From Candidatus Flexicrinis proximus (GTDB taxonomy: Bacteria; Chloroflexota; Anaerolineae; Aggregatilineales; Phototrophicaceae): a stretch of 64,000 nt of DNA. The stretch lies in contig JADJQF010000033.1 of NCBI GenBank assembly GCA_016712885.1, forward strand, positions 682,001 to 746,000, read 5' to 3'. Below are positions 49,519 to 57,582 of this stretch, piece by piece (within the stretch, counting starts at the first letter, position 1; each line of letters opens with the position of its first letter). The notes beneath the pieces are model-generated. The model had not been told where the DNA came from and searched no databases. It saw only the letters and a list, made by a program, of their open reading frames with translations. Made by a program: the position numbers and the translations under genes.

Positions 49519-50739
49519 TTACCTGAGCTGGCCGCTGGCCGCGGGCTGCTTGTCGGCTGGCTGGGCGACGCTGACGAACCGGATATTGAGGTTCTGATCG
49601 ATGAATTTTGCATCGGCAATCTCGAGATCCCACAACGCGTACGGTAGGACGATATTGCGGCGATACGGCCCGACTCGCAGGGTCAGTTCGTCGCGTGAAC
49701 GGTATAAGTCCATGTCGTCCTTGTCGGCAAACGGCAGCGGGACGATCAGTTTATAGCCCTTGTCCGCGTCCCTCTCGATGCGGTGGGTTGATCCGTGGAA
49801 TTGGCGCTCCGCCGGATTGCGGTCGCCGTACAGCGCGTCTGCTAACTTATACAGCCGCTCGTCGCCGCTCACCTCACCGCCGAACAGCGGCGCGGTCATC
49901 ACCGGCAGCCCACCGAATGCCTCGTTGATGAACTGCAGGTTTTCGGTCTGGTTGGCCTTCCACATGCTGAAATACGGGTCGGTCACTGTCTCCGGGATGA
50001 CCCGGTTGCACAGGATCGCATCGGTTGCATAACCATACAGATTCAGGTAGGTGTATGTCCGCTGCGTCTCTTTGATGACCATCTTTTCCGGATTGACCAC
50101 CAGCCGGATGCTCGACATCACCGGGTCGGCCAGCAGCACGCGCACCTTGTCCAGAGTATCGAACAGGCTGCGCACCTGGTCCATCGCCTGATCGTCCGGC
50201 AGCGCGTCGACATTTCGGCCCAGCACGCGCCCGATCGGCCGCAGGATTTTGGCCGCGCCGCGGGTCAGGCTCAGAACGCGTTCCAGCCACCAGCGCGTCA
50301 CGTCCGGCAGGCTGAGCAGCCGGAGCGTCTCGGCGGTCGGGGCGGCGTCGACAATCAGCACGTCGAAGAACCCGTCCTGCACGTACTTGTTGATCCACAG
50401 CAGATGCGCGCCTTCTTCCAGCCCCGGCAGCATCGTGACCTCTTCCGCCACAATGTCGTCGATACCGTTCTTGCTGAACAGCGCGACCAGATACTTCTGG
50501 AAATTGCCCCAGTATTTTTCCATCGAGTAGCGTGCGTCCACTTCCTGCGCCCATAAATTCTCGCGCAATTGGACGGGCTCGGGGCCGATTTTGGCTTCGA
50601 GGGAGTCGGCGAGGCTGTGCGCCGTGTCGGTACTGATTACGATGGTTTTCAGCCCCATCTGGGCACAGCGCAAGGCTGTCGCCGCGCTAATCGACGTCTT
50701 TCCAACGCCACCCTTGCCGGTGTGGACGATAATTCGCAT
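49519..50739 (-). CDS. ArsA/Get3-family ATPase with C-terminal HSP20-like domain
   Basis: 406 residues. The deviant P-loop is GKGGVGKTS (residues 8-16), switch I ISTDTAHSLAD, switch II VDAAPTAETLRLLSLPD, and a helical arm covers WERVLSLTRGAAKILRP. The last ~90 residues (YKLIVPLPFADKDDMDLYRS to LYALWDLEIADA-like strands) form the alpha-crystallin-like ArsA_HSP20 domain found in bacterial relatives. No arsenite-channel gene or CxC metal motif is nearby, so an arsenite pump is unlikely. A membrane-protein chaperone role is possible. It lies upstream of the UbiB-like gene. Confidence 0.88.
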   Translation of the reverse strand: MRIIVHTGKGGVGKTSISAATALRCAQMGLKTIVISTDTAHSLADSLEAKIGPEPVQLRENLWAQEVDARYSMEKYWGNFQKYLVALFSKNGIDDIVAEEVTMLPGLEEGAHLLWINKYVQDGFFDVLIVDAAPTAETLRLLSLPDVTRWWLERVLSLTRGAAKILRPIGRVLGRNVDALPDDQAMDQVRSLFDTLDKVRVLLADPVMSSIRLVVNPEKMVIKETQRTYTYLNLYGYATDAILCNRVIPETVTDPYFSMWKANQTENLQFINEAFGGLPVMTAPLFGGEVSGDERLYKLADALYGDRNPAERQFHGSTHRIERDADKGYKLIVPLPFADKDDMDLYRSRDELTLRVGPYRRNIVLPYALWDLEIADAKFIDQNLNIRFVSVAQPADKQPAASGQLR

Positions 50740-50974
50740 GGCTTGTACTTCCTTTCACAAGCGCTAGGAGCATTGTACACGGCATTCTGTGATTCACCGT
50801 GATTTCTTTATGTACGGCTCAGAACAGGGTGGAGTTGTATAAGCGTTCCATTGGTAACGCCTGCGGCACGCGCGGTTCTGGTGTCGTCCCTCCCGTGTTG
50901 GCGCGCGCCATACCCTCAGCGATCATGAGTTCGAATTCACTTTGGACCCTGCCAGCCGCTGGCTGCCCTGAACA
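50740..50974. other. Intergenic stretch without recognisable content
   Basis: Together with the terminator at 50975-51012 this fills the 319-bp gap between the ATPase and lipoprotein genes. I see no gene, repeat copy or clear promoter motif. Confidence 0.4.
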
Positions 50975-51012
50975 CGAAACACCCCTTCCATGTGCTGCCG
51001 GAAGGGGTGTCG
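50975..51012 (-). terminator. Rho-independent terminator of the lipoprotein gene
   Basis: ACACCCCTTCC (50979-50989) pairs perfectly with GGAAGGGGTGT (51000-51010) across a 10-nt loop. On the minus strand the stem is followed by TTTCGTG, a weak U tract, 49 nt after the stop codon. Confidence 0.65.
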
Positions 51013-51058
51013 GGTACTGCGAATCGCTTGTCAGGCGAGGGTTATCCTCGCAGATACA

Positions 51059-51601
51059 TCAGGGCTGCTTGGTCGCCAGCCAGCCATCAAATGTCGAGCA
51101 CATGCTGATGTCGGTCGCCGCATAAATGTAGCTGTAGGACACCCCATTGTCGGTATACGCTCCGGCCTTCGCGCAGGGCTGTAAGGCCTGGCGCCCTTCC
51201 TGCTGCGCCTCCACGCCCGGGTTGAACGCACACTGCATGAAGTTGTTGGTCAGAGTCTCGTTGTTGATCACGACCAGCAGACCAGCCACCGGCGGGTTGA
51301 TGCTGGTATAAACACGGCCGGCGATCGCGCCCACGTTACCGAGGCAGTCGGCCATAGTATTGAGGCGTTCGATCAGCCCCACGGCGATCAGGTTGCCTGT
51401 TCCCAACGATCCCGCCTGCAGGGCGCGGGTGAGTGCGTCTTTTACGCTGTCGGCGTCGGTCTGGCTGTAATTGGCAAATGCCGGCAGCTGGTTCTGTGCC
51501 GAGTCCGCGTCACTTGCGCTGTCGCCTGTCGGCGCGACATTGCTGCACGCCACCAGGGCCAGGCTGATCATCAAGGCTAACAAAAGTCCCAAACGGCGCA
51601 T
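51059..51601 (-). CDS. Small lipoprotein of unknown function
   Basis: 180 residues. Signal peptide MRRLGLLLALMISLALVACS with lipobox LVAC, so Cys19 is lipidated and the protein is anchored outside the membrane. The mature part starts with an acidic Ser/Asp linker (TGDSASDADSAQ), then helices (DADSVKDALTRALQAGSL, IAVGLIERLNTMADCLGNVG). It carries four more cysteines that could form disulfides. Family not recognised. It is transcribed alone. Confidence 0.7.
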   Translation of the reverse strand: MRRLGLLLALMISLALVACSNVAPTGDSASDADSAQNQLPAFANYSQTDADSVKDALTRALQAGSLGTGNLIAVGLIERLNTMADCLGNVGAIAGRVYTSINPPVAGLLVVINNETLTNNFMQCAFNPGVEAQQEGRQALQPCAKAGAYTDNGVSYSYIYAATDISMCSTFDGWLATKQP

Positions 51602-51760
51602 GTGGCTACCCCTTCACAAATGAGTTCCATTGATTACAGTCATTATAGCCGAATTTTCGCGGCAGGCGCGCGGGGATGCGGTGTCTGGACTGCACCAATG
51701 GGGAGGCGTGGTTCAATCGTACGCTGCCGGCAGCACCCTGCCGCGCGGATGAAAAACTTG

Positions 51761-52876
51761 TTACTGGTGAGCGATCTTGTACGCCAGAGTCACCGTCATA
51801 TAGTCGTTCTGCAGACTCTCGATGGTGATGCTGCCTTCGTACATCTCGGTCAGCCCGCGGGCTATCGCCAGCCCAAGCCCGCTGCCCTGCTGCTCATACA
51901 GCACGCGGTCGAATTGCATGTATGCGCCAACACCCTCTATCTGCTCGTCGCTCATGCCGCGGCCATAATCGGTCAGCCGGATGCAGAAGCAGTCATCGTC
52001 GCCGAACCGTTCGACTCCGGTTTGCAGGATAATCGGCGTCCCTGGGTCGGAGAACTTGAAAGCGTTATCGAGGATTTCGTCCATCACCTTATTCAGGTCA
52101 TGTTCGGCGATCATGATTGCGGCAGGCTGGCCGTGACGCAAGCTGAGATCCGCTTCGCGATGCGTCCGCTGTGCAGCGTAAATCGCCTGATGCTCGGCCG
52201 CGATGTGCGGGTTGCCGCACACTTGACGCCGGATATTCGCCAGCCGCTTGGTATCGGCCAGCAGCGACTGAATCCGCACGTAGGTGAGGTAGTTTTCCAC
52301 CAGGCGGTGCAGCCGCAGTGCCGAAGAGTTGATATGTGTCGCCCATTCGAGCACCTGTTCCGGCGTGTTCTGCGGCGCTTCCATCATCAGCATGTCGCTG
52401 AAGCCGATGATCGTATTCAGCGGCGTGCGGAGTTCGTGGGGCAGGGCAGTGGTGATGCTGTCGCGCAGCTGCGTCAGCCTCACTTCCGTCATCTCTTCGA
52501 TCGTGAAGCGCGCCGTCAGCCGTGCCTTGATGGCCGCCAGCAGCTCTTCGTTTTCGAACGGTTTGGTCAGGTAATCGTCGGCGCCCTGTCCCATGCCGCG
52601 CCGGATGTCCGTCCGGTCGGCCTTGGCAGTCAGGAAAATAAACGGTATCGTCCTGAGGTTGGGATCAACCCTGACGCCTTCAAGTACTCCGTAACCATCC
52701 AGCTCAGGCATCATAATGTCGCATACGACCAGATCGGGCCGGTATTCTCGGGCGACATTCAGGCCGACTACGCCGTTTTCAGCGCCGGCTACGTCGAATC
52801 CTTCAAGGCGCAGCATCTCGATCATATCGCTGCGGAGAGCGTGGTTATCTTCAACTACTAGGATCTTGGCGGTCAT
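51761..52876 (-). CDS. Soluble REC-HisKA-HATPase hybrid histidine kinase
   Basis: 371 residues with no membrane helix. The receiver domain (1-120) has D9/D10-like acidic residues, phosphorylatable D53 (VVCDIMMPELDG) and K in LTKPFE. A HisKA domain with His in ALPHELRTPLN (about 145) and HATPase boxes EILDNAFKFS, LTDYGRGM and GSGLGLAIARGL follow. Kinase activity controlled by an upstream receiver is typical of phosphorelay hybrids fed by another kinase. No partner is adjacent. It is divergent from the tryptophan dioxygenase gene with a 189-bp gap. Confidence 0.9.
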   Translation of the reverse strand: MTAKILVVEDNHALRSDMIEMLRLEGFDVAGAENGVVGLNVAREYRPDLVVCDIMMPELDGYGVLEGVRVDPNLRTIPFIFLTAKADRTDIRRGMGQGADDYLTKPFENEELLAAIKARLTARFTIEEMTEVRLTQLRDSITTALPHELRTPLNTIIGFSDMLMMEAPQNTPEQVLEWATHINSSALRLHRLVENYLTYVRIQSLLADTKRLANIRRQVCGNPHIAAEHQAIYAAQRTHREADLSLRHGQPAAIMIAEHDLNKVMDEILDNAFKFSDPGTPIILQTGVERFGDDDCFCIRLTDYGRGMSDEQIEGVGAYMQFDRVLYEQQGSGLGLAIARGLTEMYEGSITIESLQNDYMTVTLAYKIAHQ

Positions 52877-52920
52877 ATGATGAAGATACGTTCCATATAC
52901 AATGATTGTTCACACATTGT

Positions 52921-52956
52921 AGTACCTTTGTACTGAAGTATCAATGAAGGATTGAT
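52921..52956. promoter_or_regulatory. Two short inverted repeats in the divergent gap
   Basis: AGTAC-CTTT-GTACT (52921-52934) and ATCAAT-GAAGG-ATTGAT (52940-52956) lie in an AT-rich gap between the hybrid kinase and tryptophan dioxygenase genes. They may be operators, but arms of 5-6 bp are weak evidence. Confidence 0.25.
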
Positions 52957-53065
52957 TTAGCACAATTAATCCGGACACTCGACAACGCACCTGTGCACAT
53001 TAGGATAACCCGAGACGGCAATACTACCAATAATTCACAAGCCGCTTACTAACCAGGAGCCCCTC

Positions 53066-53893
53066 ATGACGGATAGTTCCGGATCTGATGCGAAACTCGA
53101 CTTTACCAATGCCATGAGTTATGGCGATTATCTGGGTTTGGAGACGCTGCTTTCGGCCCAACTTCCCTTAAGCGATCATCATGACGAAATGCTCTTTATA
53201 ATTCAGCACCAGACCAGCGAGTTGTGGATGCGGCTGATGCTCCACGAACTCGATGCCGCGCGCCGCCAGATCCGGTGGGACGAACTGCCGCCTGCCTTTA
53301 AGATGATGGCCCGCGTGTCCCGCATCATGGAGCAGTTGGTCAGCTCCTGGGACGTACTCGCGACCCTGACCCCCAGCGAGTACAGCCAGTTCCGCGGGCT
53401 GCTCGGACATTCCTCAGGCTTCCAGTCGCACCAGTACCGCATGATTGAATACATCCTGGGTGCCAAGAGCGAAATCGCCGCCCGCCCCTTCAAGCATACT
53501 CCCGAAATTTACGAGCAGGTGTTGGCATATCTTCAGGCGCCCTCAATCTATGACGAAGCACTCCGGCTGCTCGCGCGCCGCGGCTTCCAGATCGATGCGT
53601 CGGTGGTTGAGCGGGACTGGACCCAGCCCAATACCATCAATGCCAGCGTCGAGGCGGCCTGGCTCGAAGTCTACCGCGATCACAGCAAGTACTGGGAGTT
53701 GTATGAACTGGCCGAAAAACTCGTCGATCTCGAAGACAGCTTCCGCCAGTGGCGTTTTCGTCACCTGACAACGGTACAGCGCATTATCGGCTTCAAGCGC
53801 GGAACCGGCGGCACGGCAGGGGTAAGCTATCTGAAAAGCGTTCTTGAGCGCGAGCTGTTCCCGGAACTCTGGAAGCTGCGCACCTCGCTCTAG
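53066..53893 (+). CDS. kynA: Tryptophan 2,3-dioxygenase
   Basis: Haem enzyme of 275 residues that opens the indole ring of tryptophan to N-formylkynurenine, the first step of the kynurenine pathway. The sequence shows FIIQHQTSELWMRL (substrate-side His48), GFQSHQYRMIEYILG (R125, carboxylate binding), haem-ligand His233 in WRFRHLTTVQRIIG, and the GFKRGTGGTAGVSYL loop. No kynureninase, kynurenine formamidase or other pathway gene is adjacent, so it may serve degradation or NAD synthesis together with genes elsewhere. The start has AGGAG 8-9 nt upstream. Confidence 0.95.
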   Translation: MTDSSGSDAKLDFTNAMSYGDYLGLETLLSAQLPLSDHHDEMLFIIQHQTSELWMRLMLHELDAARRQIRWDELPPAFKMMARVSRIMEQLVSSWDVLATLTPSEYSQFRGLLGHSSGFQSHQYRMIEYILGAKSEIAARPFKHTPEIYEQVLAYLQAPSIYDEALRLLARRGFQIDASVVERDWTQPNTINASVEAAWLEVYRDHSKYWELYELAEKLVDLEDSFRQWRFRHLTTVQRIIGFKRGTGGTAGVSYLKSVLERELFPELWKLRTSL

Positions 53894-53913
53894 AGCGTGA
53901 TGATGCACTTTCG

Positions 53914-54023
53914 TTGGGTTCCACCCCAAAGCCCGGCAGGAGTCTGCACTCTTGCACGATCGCAGTTGAGGGGTCGAGGGGTGTAAACCCCTCGCGGAGG
54001 TGTGGAGGCAGCGCCTCCACAAA
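53914..54023 (+). repeat. Dispersed structured repeat, copy 9 (central stem deleted)
   Basis: Has GGGTTCCACCCC, a GGCAGGAGTCTGCACTCTTGC hairpin, then directly ATCGCAGTTGAGGGGTCGAG, so one arm of the central stem is missing, and the intact GGAGGCAGCGCCTCC end. It starts 20 nt after the kynA stop. Confidence 0.85.
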
Positions 54024-54071
54024 CCAATTACATAACAGCTGTTAGGCTCACTCTGGAGAAAGACGATCGCC

Positions 54072-56015
54072 ATGCTTCACTTTCCGGCCGATGCAGCGAG
54101 AGACTTTGACGCACCAGTGCAGCGCGAATGGCTGGTCACCAACGGCATCGGCGGCTACGCCATGGGGGCGCTGAACGGCGCGCGCACGCGGCGATATCAC
54201 GGTTTGTTGATCGCCGCGCTTCAGCCGCCGGTTGGCCGCTGGCTGATGGCGACCGCTCTCCGCGACTCGCTCGAAGTCGGCCGCCGGCAGATCGACCTGT
54301 CCCACGTCAGGTTCAAGGACAGCGCGATAGGCTCCAACCGCCGGATCGGCTTCGCGCTTGAGGGGACGACACCGGTCTGGTGCCTCGAATCACACGCGCT
54401 TCACCTAAAGAAGCGTATCTTCATGGCCCACGGCGCGAATACCACCTATATCCGCTATACACTGCTGCGTGCTTCTCGCCCTGTCATGCTGCGCGGCACT
54501 GTCAATGCCGTCTTTCGCGACCATCACGCGGCGCTGAGTCACTCTGATGAGCCGGTTGCTCGGTCGCAAGTAGAGTCCGCTTCCGTTCTGCGCGTGCGCG
54601 TCACCCCGGACGCCCCGCCCTTAACCATTGCCATGCGCGGCTTGTACGCGCCGGAAGCCCTCTACACGCGCGACGAATACCTCTCCGTCGAAAACGAGCG
54701 CGGCTTCGACCATTTCGAGGACAGCCTCGCCGTCGCGGCTTTCAGGACCGAACTCGTGCCCGGCCAGTCGCTCACCATCGTCCTCAGCGCCGAGCGCGAG
54801 CCGGAACTGGACGGCGAATGGGCGTATCAGGCGCACCGCGAACGCGAACAGGCGCTGTGGAAGCAGGCCAAAATCAAGCGCGCACCCAAAGCGCTGGCAC
54901 AGTTGGTCTACAGTGCCGACCAGTTCATCGTGAAGCGGGCGCTGGCCGACGGCACACCGGGCCACAGCGTGATCGCCGGTTATCCGTGGTTTGGCGACTG
55001 GGGACGTGACACCATGATCGCGCTGCCCGGCCTGACGCTGGCGACCCGCAGGTACGACATCGCCCGCGGCATCTTGACCACCTTTGCCCGTTACATTGAC
55101 CGTGGTATGCTGCCCAACCGCTTTCCCGACAGCGGCGAAGCGCCCGAATACAACACCGCCGACGCGACCCTGTGGTACTTCGAAGCGGTGCGCGCCTACT
55201 TTGCCGCGACACGTGATCTGGATACCCTGCGGACGCTCTATCCCGCGCTGGCGGACATCGTCGCGCATCATGTCAACGGCACGCGCTACGGCATCAAGGT
55301 CGATCCCGCCGACGGCCTGCTGCGGGCGGGTGAACCGGGCGAAAACCTGACGTGGATGGACGCCAAAGTCGACGGCGTCGTGATGACGCCGCGCCACGGC
55401 AAAGCTGTCGAAATCTGCGCGCTCTGGATCAATGCGCTGGCCGTCATGCGCGACTTCGCGGCACGTCTTAGCCAGCCTGATCTTTACTCGGCGGGGTTGG
55501 CGCAGGCATCGGCCAGTTTCGCGCGTTTTTGGGATGCTAGCCGGGGCTACCTGAAGGACGTCCTCGACCCCGACGATGCAACCCTGCGTCCGAACCAGTT
55601 GATCGCCGCGATGCTGCCGTCCGTGCCGCTCACGACCACCCAGTTGCGCGCCATCGTCGATGAGTGCCACACAAGACTCTATACGCCCTTTGGCATCCGG
55701 ACGCTTGCGCCGGACGACCCGAATTATCACGGTGTTTTCACAGGGGACTGGCGCACGCGCGACTCTATGTACCACCAGGGACCGGCATGGAGCTGGCTCC
55801 TCGGCCCGTTTATCAGCGCGCACCTGCGCGCCTATGGCGATCGGGATGCCGCGCGACGCTTGCTTGACTCGGCGCTGGTAGGCCTGTATGACGGCTGCGC
55901 CGGCAGTGTGAGCGAGCTGTTCGACGGGGACTCTCCTCACTATCCGCGCGCGGCCTGTGCTCAGGCCTGGGGTGTCGCGGAACTGCTGCGCGTCTGGCGC
56001 GAACTCGAAGCGTGA
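54072..56015 (+). CDS. Glycogen debranching enzyme-like amylo-alpha-1,6-glucosidase (GH133)
   Basis: 647 residues. The N-terminal GDE_N domain starts REWLVTNGIGGYAMGALNGA (about 19-38), with RTRRYHGLLIAAL following. The C-terminal alpha/alpha-barrel holds AGYPWFGDWGRDTMIALPGL (about 308-327), RGMLPNRFPDSGEAPEYNTA and AWSWLLGPFISAHL, with acidic residues acting as catalysts in archaeal-type GDE. It would hydrolyse alpha-1,6 branches of glycogen or maltodextrin in the cytosol. The gene lies alone between repeat copy 9 and a terminator. Confidence 0.92.
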   Translation: MLHFPADAARDFDAPVQREWLVTNGIGGYAMGALNGARTRRYHGLLIAALQPPVGRWLMATALRDSLEVGRRQIDLSHVRFKDSAIGSNRRIGFALEGTTPVWCLESHALHLKKRIFMAHGANTTYIRYTLLRASRPVMLRGTVNAVFRDHHAALSHSDEPVARSQVESASVLRVRVTPDAPPLTIAMRGLYAPEALYTRDEYLSVENERGFDHFEDSLAVAAFRTELVPGQSLTIVLSAEREPELDGEWAYQAHREREQALWKQAKIKRAPKALAQLVYSADQFIVKRALADGTPGHSVIAGYPWFGDWGRDTMIALPGLTLATRRYDIARGILTTFARYIDRGMLPNRFPDSGEAPEYNTADATLWYFEAVRAYFAATRDLDTLRTLYPALADIVAHHVNGTRYGIKVDPADGLLRAGEPGENLTWMDAKVDGVVMTPRHGKAVEICALWINALAVMRDFAARLSQPDLYSAGLAQASASFARFWDASRGYLKDVLDPDDATLRPNQLIAAMLPSVPLTTTQLRAIVDECHTRLYTPFGIRTLAPDDPNYHGVFTGDWRTRDSMYHQGPAWSWLLGPFISAHLRAYGDRDAARRLLDSALVGLYDGCAGSVSELFDGDSPHYPRAACAQAWGVAELLRVWRELEA

Positions 56016-56019
56016 CAAA

Positions 56020-56061
56020 TAAAAACCGGGGTTCAGATCAGTCGCTGAACCCCGGTCCGTT
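56020..56061. terminator. Bidirectional rho-independent terminator
   Basis: ACCGGGGTTCAG (56025-56036) pairs with CTGAACCCCGGT (56045-56056). On the minus strand it is followed by TTTTTATTT, a strong tail for the secreted-protein gene ending at 56077. On the plus strand it closes the debranching-enzyme gene. Confidence 0.85.
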
Positions 56062-56076
56062 TAATGCTTCGCGTTG

Positions 56077-56793
56077 TTAGTTGAAGTAGACGCTCGATGC
56101 CGGAATGCCGTCAAGGATGACAGTGCAGCTCTTTCCTTCAGCGTCCGGCGCAATCTTGATCTGGACTTCGCCGGTCGTCAGGATTTCTGCGGTGGTCTTG
56201 CCGATTGCGCCGATGAACGTATTCACGCTGGGCGGCGCATCCGCGTATGCCGCGATATCGTCAGCCGTATAGGCGCCCTGGTACAAGCCAGTGCTGTCGG
56301 CCTGAATATCCCAGACTTCGATGCCAGCGCTGGTCGAATACAGCGCCGAGGTCAGATCGCAGTTATTCAGATTGATCCGGCTGTCAGTCCCTCCGACCGG
56401 CGCAATACTGACCGAACCATCGCAGTTGATCGTGGCGGTCGGCGCCCGGAGTCCCGCTGCCGAAATGATCGTCAGGCTGACATGTGTGACCGCTGGGCCG
56501 GCAACGCTGTACGCAAACTGGTACGAATCGGACGCAATAAAACTCCAGTTGACCGCCGGGGCGGCGCCGTTGCTGTGGATAGCGCTTACCGTAGTGGCCA
56601 GACCCACGGTGGCGTTGACCAGAACCCCCTGTGCGTCGTACGCCAGTAGTCTTAGTCGGCCCTCGATGAGTGTCCCGCCGCATCCGGTGAGTTCGACATC
56701 CGCCAGTACCAGCGAAACAGGGGCGCCCGCCGATACAACCATTGACTGCAGACTGACCAGACCCAAGATAATTGCGATGATGATGCGCTTCAT
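56077..56793 (-). CDS. Exported beta-rich protein sharing a C-terminal domain with the 60648 protein
   Basis: 238 residues with signal peptide (MKRIIIAIILGLVSLQSMVV, cleavage near SAGA). The first ~150 residues are a beta-rich domain of unknown family with three Cys. The last ~75 residues (GIEVWDIQADSTGLYQGAYT to the C-terminus) align with the 60648 protein: ADDIAAYADAPPSVNTFIGA against ADEVLAYEDAVPNENTVVAS, and TTGEVQIKIAPDAEGK against SNGQWQVNNGPDLEGK. Function unknown. Confidence 0.7.
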   Translation of the reverse strand: MKRIIIAIILGLVSLQSMVVSAGAPVSLVLADVELTGCGGTLIEGRLRLLAYDAQGVLVNATVGLATTVSAIHSNGAAPAVNWSFIASDSYQFAYSVAGPAVTHVSLTIISAAGLRAPTATINCDGSVSIAPVGGTDSRINLNNCDLTSALYSTSAGIEVWDIQADSTGLYQGAYTADDIAAYADAPPSVNTFIGAIGKTTAEILTTGEVQIKIAPDAEGKSCTVILDGIPASSVYFN

Positions 56794-56931
56794 GTTTCTC
56801 TCCTCTATTTAAGCATATGCTAACCTGTTTCCCCCTTGGCTGCAATCCTAATTCGTGAGATAGGACACAAGGCTCAGACCCAAATCCGGCGCCTGCCTGA
56901 CCACTGCCGAAGATCCGTTTTCCGGCCGCAG

Positions 56932-57282
56932 TTAGTCGAAGATATCGAAAATCTCGCTCAGGAACGATTTCCGCCGGCCCTTGCGGGTGCGGTCGTCATA
57001 GGGACGGTCGTCATCGTCGTATTCCTCGCGGCTGCTGCGGCGTTCGAGTGGCCGCTCTTGCCGGGCGGCAGGCGGCTGATCGTTTTTGCGTTTCCCCGTG
57101 ATCAGCGACGTGTCGGCGTCGAAATCGTCGTAGGTTTCCGCACCGGCATCCACCTCGCGGGCGATCAGCTTGTCCAGCTCTCCGCGGTCCAGCCAAACCC
57201 CCCGGCACTTCGGGCAATAATCGATTTCCACGCCGCTCCGGTCGGTAATTACCAGCTCTGCGCCATCGACAGGACATCTCAT
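56932..57282 (-). CDS. TFIIB-type zinc-ribbon protein
   Basis: 116 residues; start at 57282 follows GGAAGAG. The N-terminal MRCPVDGAELVITD...YCPKCRGVWLDRGELDKLI carries CxxC-type pairs (here Cys3 alone with Asp6 where a Cys is more common, then CPKC), matching the zf-TFIIB/DUF family of small zinc-ribbon proteins. The first pair is reduced to C-P-V-D. The remainder is a charged low-complexity tail rich in Arg, Asp and Glu. Usually a DNA- or protein-contacting accessory; function unknown. Confidence 0.8.
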   Translation of the reverse strand: MRCPVDGAELVITDRSGVEIDYCPKCRGVWLDRGELDKLIAREVDAGAETYDDFDADTSLITGKRKNDQPPAARQERPLERRSSREEYDDDDRPYDDRTRKGRRKSFLSEIFDIFD

Positions 57283-57414
57283 GCTAGACTCTTCCTTCAA
57301 CACTATTGAACGTTATACGTCCACAGCATAAAGTGTCCTGCCAGTATGAAACACCCCACAAGTTGAGGGGCTGGCTTAGCATTTGCTGATAAGCATTGGA
57401 GCGTAATCTATCGT

Positions 57415-57557
57415 TGGGATTCCCCCTCATCCCCGGCAGGAGCTTGAACCCCTGCAGCTTATCCGCGAATATGCGGCGTGAGCGCCGCATATTCGCAAGG
57501 TGAGGGGTCGAGGGGCGCAAGTCCCTCGCGGAGGGGTGGAGGCAGCGCCTCCACAAA
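57415..57557 (+). repeat. Dispersed structured repeat, copy 10 (subfamily A)
   Basis: Starts TGGGATTCCCCCTCA (decayed first hairpin). It has a perfect 14-bp central stem GCGAATATGCGGCG (57465-57478) with CGCCGCATATTCGC (57483-57496), then GTGAGGGGTCGAGGGGCGC and GGAGGCAGCGCCTCC. It lies between xylB and the zinc-ribbon gene, both on the minus strand. Confidence 0.88.
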
Positions 57558-57582
57558 ATAGCCTCCAGGCGTGTACTGTACG

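Noticed and set aside
54621..56018. Long open minus-strand frame (465 residues) opposite the debranching-enzyme gene
   Set aside because: It is the antisense shadow of a gene with clear family motifs; its translation is low-complexity Arg/Gly/Val-rich and has no start signal. Similar long shadows opposite the PBP-like (17543-18802), UbiB-like (48411-49526), flavin-monooxygenase (44268-45644) and hybrid-kinase genes (51602-52861) were also dropped.
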